A stretch of 64,000 nucleotides of DNA, taken from contig CAJXSL010000008.1 of the NCBI GenBank assembly GCA_913060875.1, positions 1 to 64,000 on the forward strand, in the 5' to 3' direction. A program made the translations under genes and the position numbers. Position 1 is the first letter of the stretch, and each line of letters opens with the position of its first letter. The DNA comes from an uncultured Desulfobacteraceae bacterium (GTDB lineage Bacteria > Desulfobacterota > Desulfobacteria > Desulfobacterales > UBA5852). Below, piece after piece: positions 1 through 8,735 of this stretch. The notes under the pieces are model-generated. The model did not search any database and had not been told where the DNA came from. It saw only the letters and a program-made list of their open reading frames with translations.

Positions 1-92
1 CTTGGGCTACGGCGGGCTCAGACAGTCCGCGCGCTTTTTTCCGTCCGCCCCGCCGATGCTCGGCGCGGGACAATGGGGAAAAGCCAAAAACG
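1..92. repeat. Interspersed repeat, copy 1 (cut by window edge)
   Basis: Nearly identical to stretches at about 15263-15345 and 37918-37998. The shared core includes GGCGGGCTCAGACAGTCCGC, a T-run, and GCTCGGCGCGGGACAATGGG. Only the right part of the unit is inside the window. It can be read as an open frame, but the same text recurs between unrelated genes, so it is a dispersed intergenic repeat and not a gene. Confidence 0.85.
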
Positions 93-317
93 GTTCTATG
101 CAAAGCTCCAACCAAAAAGAATTTACCACGAAGTGCATGAGGAAAAACCGGCCAGAGCAGATGAATTCCTTTGTGTCCTTCTCGATCTTCGTGGTTCAAG
201 CTGTTGCACTTAACCAAACATTGGCCTTTTCGGATAACCGCCATCTTTTTTATGTAAAACCAGTTCTATTGAGGAAAGCGAAACCGGATAAAAATCTCGG
301 CCGGAGGACGTTGAAAC
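93..317. other. Intergenic leader of lpdA with an imperfect inverted repeat
   Basis: No gene is supported here. ACCACGAAG at 125-133 is matched by its complement CTTCGTGGT at 187-195, so the stretch could fold as a long interrupted hairpin of the kind common in intergenic regions. The ribosome binding site of the next gene is GGAGG at 303-307. Confidence 0.5.
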
Positions 318-1739
318 ATGGTAATGGGCGAATTTACGCAGGAGACGGATCTTCTGGTGATCGGCGGCGGGCCCGGCGGTTATGCGGCGGCTTTTCGGGC
401 GGCGGACCTGGGGCTGGATGTGATGATGGTGGATATTGCCGAGCGGCCCGGCGGCGTTTGCCTGCATCGGGGCTGCATCCCCTCCAAGACCTATCTGCAT
501 CTGGCCGATTTGATCCATGACGCCCGGAGTGCAGCGGCCATGGGGCTCGGCTTCGATGCCCCCCGCATCGACCTGGCCGCCATGCGGGCCTGGAAAGGCA
601 AGGTGGTGGACCAGCTGGCCCAGGGCCTCGTTATCCTGACGGAGAAGCGCGGCATTCAGTATATCCAGGGCCGGGCCGTATTCGAGGACGACCGTCATGT
701 GAGGATCAAGGGCCGCGACGCGCTGCGGGTCAGCTTCAAGCATGCCATCATTGCGGCCGGCTCCCATGCCATCGCCCTGCCCGGATCGGATTTCGGCCAG
801 GGCGGTCGCATCATGAGCTCCACCGGCGCCCTCAACCTGACGGACATCCCGGAGCGGCTGCTGGTTGTCGGCGGCGGCTATGTGGGTCTGGAACTCGGTA
901 TGGTATATGCGGCCCTGGGCAGCCGGATCACCCTGGTGGAGGTCGGCGACCGTTTGCTGCCGGGGGTGGATTCGGATCTGGTGGCCCCCTTGAAAAAACG
1001 GTTGAACGATACGTTCGCTACCCTGCTTTTCAACACCAGGGTAGCTGCCCTGGACGCCACGGAAACCGGGGTCTCAGCCCGGATCGAAAGTGACGGCGGG
1101 AACAGCGCGCTGGAGGTGGACCGCGTCCTGGTGGCCATCGGCCGTCGGCCCAATACCGAGGCGTTGGGGCTGGAAACCACCGGCGTGCAGCTGGATGAGA
1201 GGGGGTTCATTGCCGTGGACGCGCACCAGCGCACGGCCGTGCCGCACATTTATGCCATCGGCGACATCGTGGGGGGCGTCATGCTGGCCCACAAGGCCAT
1301 GTTCGAAGGGAAAGTGGCGGCCGAAGTGATTGCCGGCCACCCGTCCGCCTTCGATGTGCGGGCCATTCCGGCCGTGGTCTACACCGATCCCCAGATTGCC
1401 TGGGCCGGCATCACCGAGGCGGAAGCCCGGGCGCAGGATATGGCCGTGGCGGTGGAGAAATTCCCCTGGAAGTTTTCCGGGCGGGCGCTCACCACGGGAA
1501 CACCCGCCGGCCTTACCAAAATGATTGTCGCCAAAGACACGCGCCGCGTGATCGGCGTCGGCATCTGCGGCCGCGGCGCCGAAGGCCTCATCGCCGAAGG
1601 CGTGCTGGCCATCGAGATGGGGGCCCTGGCGGAGGATGTGGCCCTCAGCATGCACGCGCACCCCACGCTTTCCGAAACCGAGGGCGAGGCCGCGGAGATC
1701 TTTCTCGGGGCGGCCACCCATGTTTTACCCAAAGTTTAG
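318..1739 (+). CDS. lpdA: Dihydrolipoyl dehydrogenase (E3)
   Basis: FAD- and NAD-dependent enzyme that reoxidises the dihydrolipoyl group of 2-oxoacid dehydrogenase or glycine cleavage complexes in the cytoplasm. It is 473 residues long, the normal family length. It shows an N-terminal FAD Rossmann motif (GGGPGGYAAA), the redox-active disulfide in CLHRGCIPSK, a second NAD-binding GGGYVGLELG, the ATGT-like AIGD FAD motif near residue 310, and the C-terminal His-Glu base in HAHPTLSE. The start has GGAGG ten bases upstream. Any partner E1/E2 genes would lie upstream, outside the window. A second E3 paralogue at 24683-26116 sits beside the glycine cleavage genes, so this copy more likely serves a 2-oxoacid dehydrogenase; that is inference. 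Confidence 0.93.
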   Translation: MVMGEFTQETDLLVIGGGPGGYAAAFRAADLGLDVMMVDIAERPGGVCLHRGCIPSKTYLHLADLIHDARSAAAMGLGFDAPRIDLAAMRAWKGKVVDQLAQGLVILTEKRGIQYIQGRAVFEDDRHVRIKGRDALRVSFKHAIIAAGSHAIALPGSDFGQGGRIMSSTGALNLTDIPERLLVVGGGYVGLELGMVYAALGSRITLVEVGDRLLPGVDSDLVAPLKKRLNDTFATLLFNTRVAALDATETGVSARIESDGGNSALEVDRVLVAIGRRPNTEALGLETTGVQLDERGFIAVDAHQRTAVPHIYAIGDIVGGVMLAHKAMFEGKVAAEVIAGHPSAFDVRAIPAVVYTDPQIAWAGITEAEARAQDMAVAVEKFPWKFSGRALTTGTPAGLTKMIVAKDTRRVIGVGICGRGAEGLIAEGVLAIEMGALAEDVALSMHAHPTLSETEGEAAEIFLGAATHVLPKV

Positions 1740-2048
1740 ACAACAACCGCTCCATCCAGACAGTGCCGATCCGGAGAGTATGGGCTTCAGGTGGCCTTGC
1801 GGCATGGCGAATCAGCACATTGTGGCGGTTTTGAGCATTTACTTCTAAAAAGGCCTTGCCAGGCTGGCCTTTGCAGCCAATCGTTTCTTGACACCTCACC
1901 ATCGCTTCTGTATAAATTTCAAAGCACGCGATTAAGAATCTTTCTTACCTACCAAGCCGTGCTGCACTCTTGGCATACGCAGAAGCAACGATGTTCGACT
2001 CAATCCATTAACCGATAGTTTGTGACCTCTTGAGGGCTCGTAACGATT
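1740..2048. other. Intergenic region before the respiratory locus
   Basis: No coding frame, RNA gene or clear terminator is supported in these 309 bases. The promoter of the respiratory operon presumably lies here, but I could not pick a convincing -35/-10 or FNR box. Confidence 0.4.
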
Positions 2049-4994
2049 ATGGACCGTCGCACCTTCCTTAAGATTGCCGGAATGGGCAGCATGGCGTTGG
2101 CCACCGGTTGTTCTCCCGATCCCGACCGCAAACTTTTCAGCCTGGTGCATGCCCCCGACGACATGGTTACCGGTCAGGCCCAGTGGTACGCCACCACCTG
2201 TCGGGAATGTCCGGCCGGCTGCGGCATGCTGGCCAAAAATCGTGAGGGGCGGGTGATCAAACTGGAGGGCAATCCGGCCCACCCGGTCAATCAAGGCGCC
2301 CTTTGCATGCGGGGCCAGGCCGCCCTGCAGGGGCTCTACGACCCCGATCGCATCCAGGGCCCATTGGTCAAAGAAAAAGGGGCCTGGCGGCAAACAACCC
2401 ATGCCGAGGCCCTGTCTCTCCTGCGCCGCAAGGCTGCGGCGGCGGCCCGCAAAGGCCCGGAACGGATCCAGTTCTGGACGGATGTCATGGGGGCGCCGCT
2501 CTACGATCTGGCAACCGAGACCATGGCCGGCTGGAATGCGGCCGCTCCATTGGTTTTCGAACCCTTCGGCTACGATGCCCTCAAAGCTGCGAATGAGGCC
2601 ATTTTCGGCATCGATGGCCTGTTTGCCTACCGCCTGGACACGGCCGACGTGGTGGTTTCCTTCGGCGCCGATTTTCTGGAAACCTGGCTTTCGCCGGTAT
2701 CTTACGCGCGCCAGTTCAAAACCATGCATCGCGTCCGCAAGGGGCGCAAGGGGCTTTTTTTCCATGTCGGCCCCTTTCAGTCCCTGACCGGGGCCAACGC
2801 CGATGCCTGGGTGGCCTGCCGTCCGGAAACCGAAACGGTCATTGCCCTGGGGCTGATTCAAATCGGTCTGGATGTGGGCCGGGCCGGCCATTTGCCCTTC
2901 GAACTGAAGGACGCCCTGGAAACGGTGGTCACCCGCTACCCCCGGGCGGCCATTCTGGAGCAAACGGGCGTGTCGGAGCAGGCTTTCGACCGTCTGGCCG
3001 TGCGCCTGTTCCAGGCCCAGAAGCCACTGGTGCTGGGAACCGGCGCCGGAGGCCATGGTGCCAATGGCTTCGCCACCAACCTGGCGGTCAATCTCCTCAA
3101 TTATCTCCTGAATCCGAAACTGCCCCTGTTGGCCTTTGAACAGCGCTACCGGGTGGAGACCGCTGCACCGCGGCCGGTTATCCGGCAATCCATCGAAAAC
3201 CTGCGCGGGGGGCAAACCGATCTGCTGCTGGTCCACAATGCCAACCCGGTTTACGCCCTGCCGCCGGACGCCGGCATAACCGCTGCCCTGGAAGACCCCT
3301 CGGTTTTTGGCGTCAGCTTTTCCAACTATATGGATGAAACCACGGCACTGGCGGACCTGGTGATCCCGGTGCGTTCGCCCCTGGAATCCTGGGATGCTTA
3401 CGAGGGGGTTTCCGGCGCCGTGGGCTTCCAGCAACCCACCATCGGGCGGTTCAACGACGCCCCGGCCTTAGGCGATGTGCTGCTGGCGGCCGCCGCAACG
3501 CACCCGTCTTCCCCGGCCGACTACAAAACCTATCTTCCCGATGCGATCAACCGCCACCATGGCGGCATTGAACAGGTGGGCGACTGGGTCAACGCCTTGC
3601 AGGCCGGCGGGCTTTTCTCGTCACCCCCCGCCGCCGCGCCCCGCGATACGGCCCGCGTCGATCCCGCCCTGATCACCCGGACGTTCGATGGCCTGGCGGA
3701 ACGTCCCCAAGGCCCGGTACTGATCACCACCCCGTCCATTCGCTATTTCGACGGCCGTGGCGCCAACAAGTCCTGGCTCAGTGAAATTCCCGATCCGCTG
3801 ACCAAGATTGCCTGGCAGACGGCTGTTCTCATGCACCCCGAAACGGCCGAAGGATTGAAGGCCTCGGAAGGCGATCACGTCTCCCTGGAACACCAGGGCG
3901 AGCGCCTGGACGTGCCGGTCTACGACTGGGAGGGGGTGGTGCCGGGGGTCATGGTGATGGCGGCCGGCCAGGGGCATGCCGGGCTGGGCCGCTATGCGCG
4001 CAGCACGGGCGCCAATCCCTTTCGTCTGCTGGGGGAGGCGTCCCCCACCGGCGACAACAACGCCGGGTTCATGGCGCATCCCATCGCCGTGCAAGCCACC
4101 GGGAAGACGGCCCGCCTGGCCATGACCGCCGGCAGCCGAATTCAACATGGCCGCAAGATCGCGCTGCACATCAAGCTTCAGGAGTTGCGTCACCCGGGCG
4201 AGCCGGTGAAGCCCGGGCTGACCATGTGGGACTTTCCGCTGACGTTGCCCATCCCTGAAGGCTATGACCCCAAGCGCGATTTCTACCCCCCCCACGATCA
4301 TGAGGGCTACCGCTGGGCCATGGTGGTGGATCTGGATCGCTGCATCGGTTGCAATGCCTGCGCAGCCGCTTGCTATGCGGAGAACAATGTCGGGGTTGTC
4401 GGTCCGGAGCGGATCTTGGAAGGTCGTGAAATGGCCTGGCTGCAGATTCAGCGCTATCTGGACCCCGAAACAGGGGAAAAGGTGATCTTTCTGCCCATGA
4501 TGTGCCAACAATGCGACAATGCACCCTGTGAGTCGGTCTGCCCTGTCTATGCCCCGCATCACAATAAGGAGGGGATCAACAATCAGATCTACAACCGCTG
4601 CATCGGCACGCGCTTCTGCTCCCAGAACTGCCCCTACAAAGTGCGCCGCTTCAACTGGTACACCTGGGAATGGCCCAAGCCCCTGGACCTCCAGCTGAAT
4701 CCGGACGTGACCGTACGGGCCAAGGGCGTCATGGAAAAATGCTCCTTCTGCATCCAGCGCATCAAAGAAGCCCACAATGTCGCCAAAAATGAAAAACGGC
4801 CTGTCCGGGATGGCGAGGTGACGCCGGCCTGTGTCCAGACCTGCCCCACCGGAGCCCTGACCTTCGGCAGCCTGATGGACCCGGACAGCCGGGTGCGTGC
4901 CATGGTCAAGGACCCCCGGGCCTATCAGGTGATGGGCTATCTGAACACCAAACCGGCGGTCATTTATCTTAAAAAAGTGATTCAGGAGGTTTGA
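2049..4994 (+). CDS. actB: Alternative complex III iron-sulfur subunit ActB
   Basis: Fused molybdopterin-oxidoreductase-like and ferredoxin-like subunit of alternative complex III, which oxidises quinol and passes electrons to cytochrome c or an oxidase. It is 981 residues. The N-terminus carries a twin-arginine motif (DRRTFLK) and a lipobox-like ATGC with Cys21. The first domain keeps four cysteines (C51, C54, C58, C86) that could hold a [4Fe-4S] cluster. ActB proteins generally lack molybdopterin. The C-terminal quarter has four ferredoxin-type Cys clusters starting near residues 765, 819, 851 and 898 (for example CIGCNACAAAC). It is the first gene of the act locus and is followed five bases later by actC. 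Confidence 0.93.
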   Translation: MDRRTFLKIAGMGSMALATGCSPDPDRKLFSLVHAPDDMVTGQAQWYATTCRECPAGCGMLAKNREGRVIKLEGNPAHPVNQGALCMRGQAALQGLYDPDRIQGPLVKEKGAWRQTTHAEALSLLRRKAAAAARKGPERIQFWTDVMGAPLYDLATETMAGWNAAAPLVFEPFGYDALKAANEAIFGIDGLFAYRLDTADVVVSFGADFLETWLSPVSYARQFKTMHRVRKGRKGLFFHVGPFQSLTGANADAWVACRPETETVIALGLIQIGLDVGRAGHLPFELKDALETVVTRYPRAAILEQTGVSEQAFDRLAVRLFQAQKPLVLGTGAGGHGANGFATNLAVNLLNYLLNPKLPLLAFEQRYRVETAAPRPVIRQSIENLRGGQTDLLLVHNANPVYALPPDAGITAALEDPSVFGVSFSNYMDETTALADLVIPVRSPLESWDAYEGVSGAVGFQQPTIGRFNDAPALGDVLLAAAATHPSSPADYKTYLPDAINRHHGGIEQVGDWVNALQAGGLFSSPPAAAPRDTARVDPALITRTFDGLAERPQGPVLITTPSIRYFDGRGANKSWLSEIPDPLTKIAWQTAVLMHPETAEGLKASEGDHVSLEHQGERLDVPVYDWEGVVPGVMVMAAGQGHAGLGRYARSTGANPFRLLGEASPTGDNNAGFMAHPIAVQATGKTARLAMTAGSRIQHGRKIALHIKLQELRHPGEPVKPGLTMWDFPLTLPIPEGYDPKRDFYPPHDHEGYRWAMVVDLDRCIGCNACAAACYAENNVGVVGPERILEGREMAWLQIQRYLDPETGEKVIFLPMMCQQCDNAPCESVCPVYAPHHNKEGINNQIYNRCIGTRFCSQNCPYKVRRFNWYTWEWPKPLDLQLNPDVTVRAKGVMEKCSFCIQRIKEAHNVAKNEKRPVRDGEVTPACVQTCPTGALTFGSLMDPDSRVRAMVKDPRAYQVMGYLNTKPAVIYLKKVIQEV

Positions 4995-4999
4995 CCCCC

Positions 5000-6295
5000 A
5001 TGTCCGAGCTGACGTTTGCTCAGGTTGACCAGACGGTTCTCGACACCCTGAAACCCGGTGGCAAAAGCTATTGGGCCCTGATCGCGGTTTTGTTCTGCGG
5101 GGTGCTTCTGGGGGCGGGGTGCTGGTTGTACCAGATTTTCGTCGGGGTTGGCGTGGCCGGCATGAACAACCCCGTGGCCTGGGGCACCTACCTGATCAAT
5201 TTCGTCTTCTGGGTGGGGATCGCCCACAGCGGCACCCTGATTTCCGCGATCCTGCATCTGTTCCGGGCCGGATGGCGCAACCCCATCGCCCGGGCGGCCG
5301 AAACCATGACCGTGTTTGCCGTGTGCACGGCGGGCCTTTTCCCCTTTATTCACCTGGGCCGGGCCTGGATGGTCTACTACATGCTGCCCTTTCCCAACCA
5401 GCGCAACCTGTGGCCGAACTTTCAATCCCCCCTGATGTTCGACGTGGTGGCCATCAGCACCTATCTCACGGTCAGTTCGCTGTTCTGGTATACGGGCATG
5501 CTGCCCGACCTGGCCATTATTCGCGATCGGGCCACGGGTTTCCGCAAGAAGATCTTCACGGTCCTGGCCATGGGTTGGACCGGCCAGTTCGAACAGTGGC
5601 GCCACTACACCCGCGGCTATCTTTTCTTCGCCGCCCTGGCCACGCCCCTGGTCATCTCGGTGCACAGCGTCGTGTCATGGGATTTTGCTCTGGCGGTCGT
5701 ACCGGGATGGCATACCACCATTTTCGCGCCCTATTTCGTGGCCGGGGCCATCCACTCGGGACTGGCCATGGTGCTCACCCTGATGATCCCCCTGCGGAAG
5801 ATTTTCAACTACCAGAAGATCATCACCCTGCACGTGCTGGAAAGCGTGGCCAAGACCATCATCTTTACCGGCCTGATCGTGGGGTTTGCCTACGCCACGG
5901 AGTTTTTCATCGCCTGGTACAGCCACAATCCGCTGGAGCAGTATATCTTCCTCTACCGGCCCACCGGCGATTACGCGGTCGGCTTCTGGATCATGGTGGT
6001 CTGCAATACGGTCATTCCGCTCTTGCTCCTGTTCCGCAAGGTCCGCACCAGCATCCCGGCGTTGTTCGTCATTTCGCTGCTGATCAATGTCGGCATGTGG
6101 TACGAACGTTTTGTCATTATCATTACCAGTGTCGCCCGGGACTTTATCCCGCATGCCTGGGGAACGTTTTCGCCGTCCCTGATCGAGTACGGCATCATGT
6201 TGGGCAGTTTTTCCCTGTTTTTCTTTCTCTTCTGCCTGTTCATCAAACACATGCCTTCCGTCTCCATGACGGAAGTGAAGGAAATGCTCGAATAA
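5000..6295 (+). CDS. actC: Alternative complex III quinol-site subunit ActC (NrfD/PsrC family)
   Basis: Polytopic membrane protein of 431 residues that in this family binds quinol and contacts the ActB iron-sulfur domain. Many hydrophobic helices are visible, with the family-typical NPVAWGTYLINFVFWVG and GAIHSGLAMVLTLMIPLRK segments. ATG at 5000 is chosen because AGGAGG at 4984-4989 is well spaced for it; an upstream TTG at 4991 would sit directly on that site. The short gap from actB implies co-translation. Confidence 0.93.
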   Translation: MSELTFAQVDQTVLDTLKPGGKSYWALIAVLFCGVLLGAGCWLYQIFVGVGVAGMNNPVAWGTYLINFVFWVGIAHSGTLISAILHLFRAGWRNPIARAAETMTVFAVCTAGLFPFIHLGRAWMVYYMLPFPNQRNLWPNFQSPLMFDVVAISTYLTVSSLFWYTGMLPDLAIIRDRATGFRKKIFTVLAMGWTGQFEQWRHYTRGYLFFAALATPLVISVHSVVSWDFALAVVPGWHTTIFAPYFVAGAIHSGLAMVLTLMIPLRKIFNYQKIITLHVLESVAKTIIFTGLIVGFAYATEFFIAWYSHNPLEQYIFLYRPTGDYAVGFWIMVVCNTVIPLLLLFRKVRTSIPALFVISLLINVGMWYERFVIIITSVARDFIPHAWGTFSPSLIEYGIMLGSFSLFFFLFCLFIKHMPSVSMTEVKEMLE

Positions 6296-6305
6296 GGAGT
6301 CCGCC

Positions 6306-6827
6306 ATGACGGGGGAAAGTCGTGTAGTGGGATTGTTTACCGATGCGGAACAGGTCGTCGGAACCCTGAAAGCTTTCAAGGACTCGCCCTGGTCGGTCCG
6401 CCGGGTCTACAGCCCCATTCCCCACCATAAAATCGCTGAAGCATTAAAGCTGCCCAAGAGCAAAGTCGGCTACTTTACCCTGGTGGGCGGCATTATCGGG
6501 TTTTTCACCGGTTTTCTCCTGGCGGCCTACACGTCGATCCAGTGGGATCTGATCGTGAGCGGCAAACCCATCGTGGCCCTGGTGCCCTTTTTTATTGTGG
6601 GGTTCGAGTTTACGATTCTTTTTTCGGTGTTCGGCAACGTGCTGGGACTGATCAACGTATCGCGTCTGCCGGATACCAACCCGCCGGTGGATTATGACCC
6701 CCGCTGCTCCGGGGACCACTACGGCATCGTGGCCGCCTGTCCGCCGGACAGCCGGGACGTGTTGGCGGCATTTTTAAAGGAGCGGGGCGCCGACGTTTCG
6801 CCGGCAACGCCCCCCGCGGCGGGATAG
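6306..6827 (+). CDS. actD: Alternative complex III subunit ActD (DUF3341)
   Basis: 173-residue membrane-anchored protein of the DUF3341/ActD family, which wraps the ActB-ActC interface in solved complexes. A soluble N-terminal ferredoxin-like part of about 70 residues (GLFTDAEQVVGTLKAFKDS) precedes two transmembrane helices (about 60-80 and 98-120) and a soluble tail. RBS AAGGAG precedes the ATG. The position after actC agrees with the canonical B-C-D order. Confidence 0.92.
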   Translation: MTGESRVVGLFTDAEQVVGTLKAFKDSPWSVRRVYSPIPHHKIAEALKLPKSKVGYFTLVGGIIGFFTGFLLAAYTSIQWDLIVSGKPIVALVPFFIVGFEFTILFSVFGNVLGLINVSRLPDTNPPVDYDPRCSGDHYGIVAACPPDSRDVLAAFLKERGADVSPATPPAAG

Positions 6828-6874
6828 CGGCCGGCGGCATCGCGGGCAACCGATAACGGGAAGGCAATAGACGG

Positions 6875-8068
6875 ATGAAGACGGCATCGCGATATCGAAA
6901 GGTGGCAGCCCTGCTGGTGGTGGTCGGCACGGTCGCCTTTCTCACCCAATTGTTTACCCGGCATCCGGAACGGGCCTGGCAGGCCTATCTGATCAATTTC
7001 CTGGTCTGGTCGGCCATCGCCCAGGGGGCCTTTTTGTTCTCAACCCTGATGAATACCACGCGTGCCCGCTGGAGCGGTCCCCTGGCCAACCTGGCCGAAT
7101 CCTTTGCCGCCTTTTTCCCGGTTTCGCTGGTGCTTTTCCTGGTGCTTTTCCTGGGGCGCGAGCATGTTTTTCCCTGGCTGCACGAAGACCTGCACGGCAA
7201 GGAACTGTGGCTGAACCTCCCTTTTCTTTTTGCGCGGGATCTGGCCGGCCTGCTGATTCTCTACGGACTGGGATTTGCCTACACCTACCAGGCCCTGCGG
7301 CTCAAGGTGGCGGCCGGGGAGGCGACCGGCGGACGCCTGCGGGCCATGCTGGTGCGCCGCTGGGAGAACAAGCCCATCGATGTGAAGCGCCATGAAAATC
7401 GTAAAAATGTGCTGGGCATTCTGTACATGCTGGCTTTCGCCCTGATTTTATCCCTGATCGGCTACGATCTGGTCATGGCTGCCGATCCCCACTGGTACTC
7501 GACGCTGTTCGGCGCCTATTCCTTTGCCAAAGCGATTTACATGGGGCTAGGGGCCCTGATTGTCCTGGCGGCCGTGCTGCAGCTCAATCCCTACAATGAG
7601 TTCTACATCCCCCCCAGCAATTTTCACGATATCGGCAAACTCTTTTTTGCCTTCTGTCTCGTGTGGGCCGATTTCTTCTACGCCCAACTGGTGGTCATCT
7701 GGTACGGCAACATTTCCGAGGAAACCACCTATATCATCGAACGGGTCATGCACGCACCCTGGCAGGGGCTGAGCTGGACGGTGTTCCTGGTTTGCTTCAT
7801 CATTCCGTTTCTGGTGCTGCTCAATAAAAAGGTCAAAACCCTGCCGCGCTTCATGATGGTCTTCTGCAGTGTGATCATTGCCGGCATGTGGCTGGAGCAC
7901 TTGCTCCTTCTGGGGCCGGCCCTCAACCATCACGCCACGTCGCTGCCCCTTGGCGTCTTTGATGTGCTGATTACAACGGGCTTTTTCGGACTCATGGTGC
8001 TGGCGGTGTCCGCCTATCTGCGTCAGTTCCCCGAACTTGTGCGGGCGGGCCGCAAGGAGGTGTCCTGA
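6875..8068 (+). CDS. actF: Alternative complex III membrane subunit ActF
   Basis: 397-residue polytopic membrane protein resembling ActF, the second large NrfD-like subunit of alternative complex III. It contains the AWQAYLINFLVWSAIAQGAFLFS segment related to ActC and about ten hydrophobic helices. Unlike ActC, ActF is not thought to bind quinol. The stop codon overlaps the ATG of actA (TGATG), so the two are translationally coupled. In most described loci actE lies between actD and actF; here it does not. Confidence 0.88.
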   Translation: MKTASRYRKVAALLVVVGTVAFLTQLFTRHPERAWQAYLINFLVWSAIAQGAFLFSTLMNTTRARWSGPLANLAESFAAFFPVSLVLFLVLFLGREHVFPWLHEDLHGKELWLNLPFLFARDLAGLLILYGLGFAYTYQALRLKVAAGEATGGRLRAMLVRRWENKPIDVKRHENRKNVLGILYMLAFALILSLIGYDLVMAADPHWYSTLFGAYSFAKAIYMGLGALIVLAAVLQLNPYNEFYIPPSNFHDIGKLFFAFCLVWADFFYAQLVVIWYGNISEETTYIIERVMHAPWQGLSWTVFLVCFIIPFLVLLNKKVKTLPRFMMVFCSVIIAGMWLEHLLLLGPALNHHATSLPLGVFDVLITTGFFGLMVLAVSAYLRQFPELVRAGRKEVS

Positions 8069-8619
8069 TGGATCCGATGGCCGACCTGAAAAAATGGTGG
8101 CAGGCCCTGGTGGACAATGCCGTGCCCCTTTTCTGGACGCTGGTGTCGGTCGTTCTCGTGGTGGGGTTCCTTTTTTTCTTTTATACGCCGCCCCAGAGCA
8201 TGATCGGCCCGGAGCAGCCCATTCCCTTCAGCCACCGCCTGCATGTGGGCCACAAAGCCATTCAATGCCAGTACTGCCACCCCTATGTGGGCCATTCGAA
8301 CCACCCCGGTCTGCCGCCGGTGGAAAAATGCCTCCACTGCCACAACTACATCATCGCCAATCACTGGTGGATCCAGAAAGAGCACGAATATTACAACACG
8401 CAAACGCCGACGCCCTGGGTCAAGGTGAACTTTCTGGCCGAGCACGTGCTGTTCAATCACCAGCGCCATATCCGTTTCGGGATCGAATGCGTCTCCTGCC
8501 ACGGGGAAGTGGAGAAACAGGACCGCATCAAGGGCAAGCATTTTAAAATGGGATTCTGCATCAATTGCCACACTGAAAAGAAGGTGAACTTAGGGTGCTG
8601 GCTGGCGTGCCATAGCTAA
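8068..8619 (+). CDS. actA: Alternative complex III multiheme cytochrome c subunit ActA
   Basis: 183-residue membrane-anchored multiheme cytochrome that carries electrons away from ActB. One transmembrane helix (about 22-39) is followed by CXXCH motifs at C67, C88, C141 and C164. A fifth site reads C177-X3-C181-H182, which is not the usual CXXCH. Five hemes would match characterised ActA proteins. In canonical act operons actA comes first; here it is fifth. No signal peptide cleavage site is evident, so the helix is taken as the anchor. Confidence 0.88.
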   Translation: MDPMADLKKWWQALVDNAVPLFWTLVSVVLVVGFLFFFYTPPQSMIGPEQPIPFSHRLHVGHKAIQCQYCHPYVGHSNHPGLPPVEKCLHCHNYIIANHWWIQKEHEYYNTQTPTPWVKVNFLAEHVLFNHQRHIRFGIECVSCHGEVEKQDRIKGKHFKMGFCINCHTEKKVNLGCWLACHS

Positions 8620-8735
8620 AGACGGCCCGTCACGAACTTTTAATATTGCGGCATCACCGCGACCGGCGTTGAAAGGTTTTGCCGCCGCAATCATGGCGGG
8701 ATTCGTATGAGGGGACAGCTCAAAGGAGATTTATC

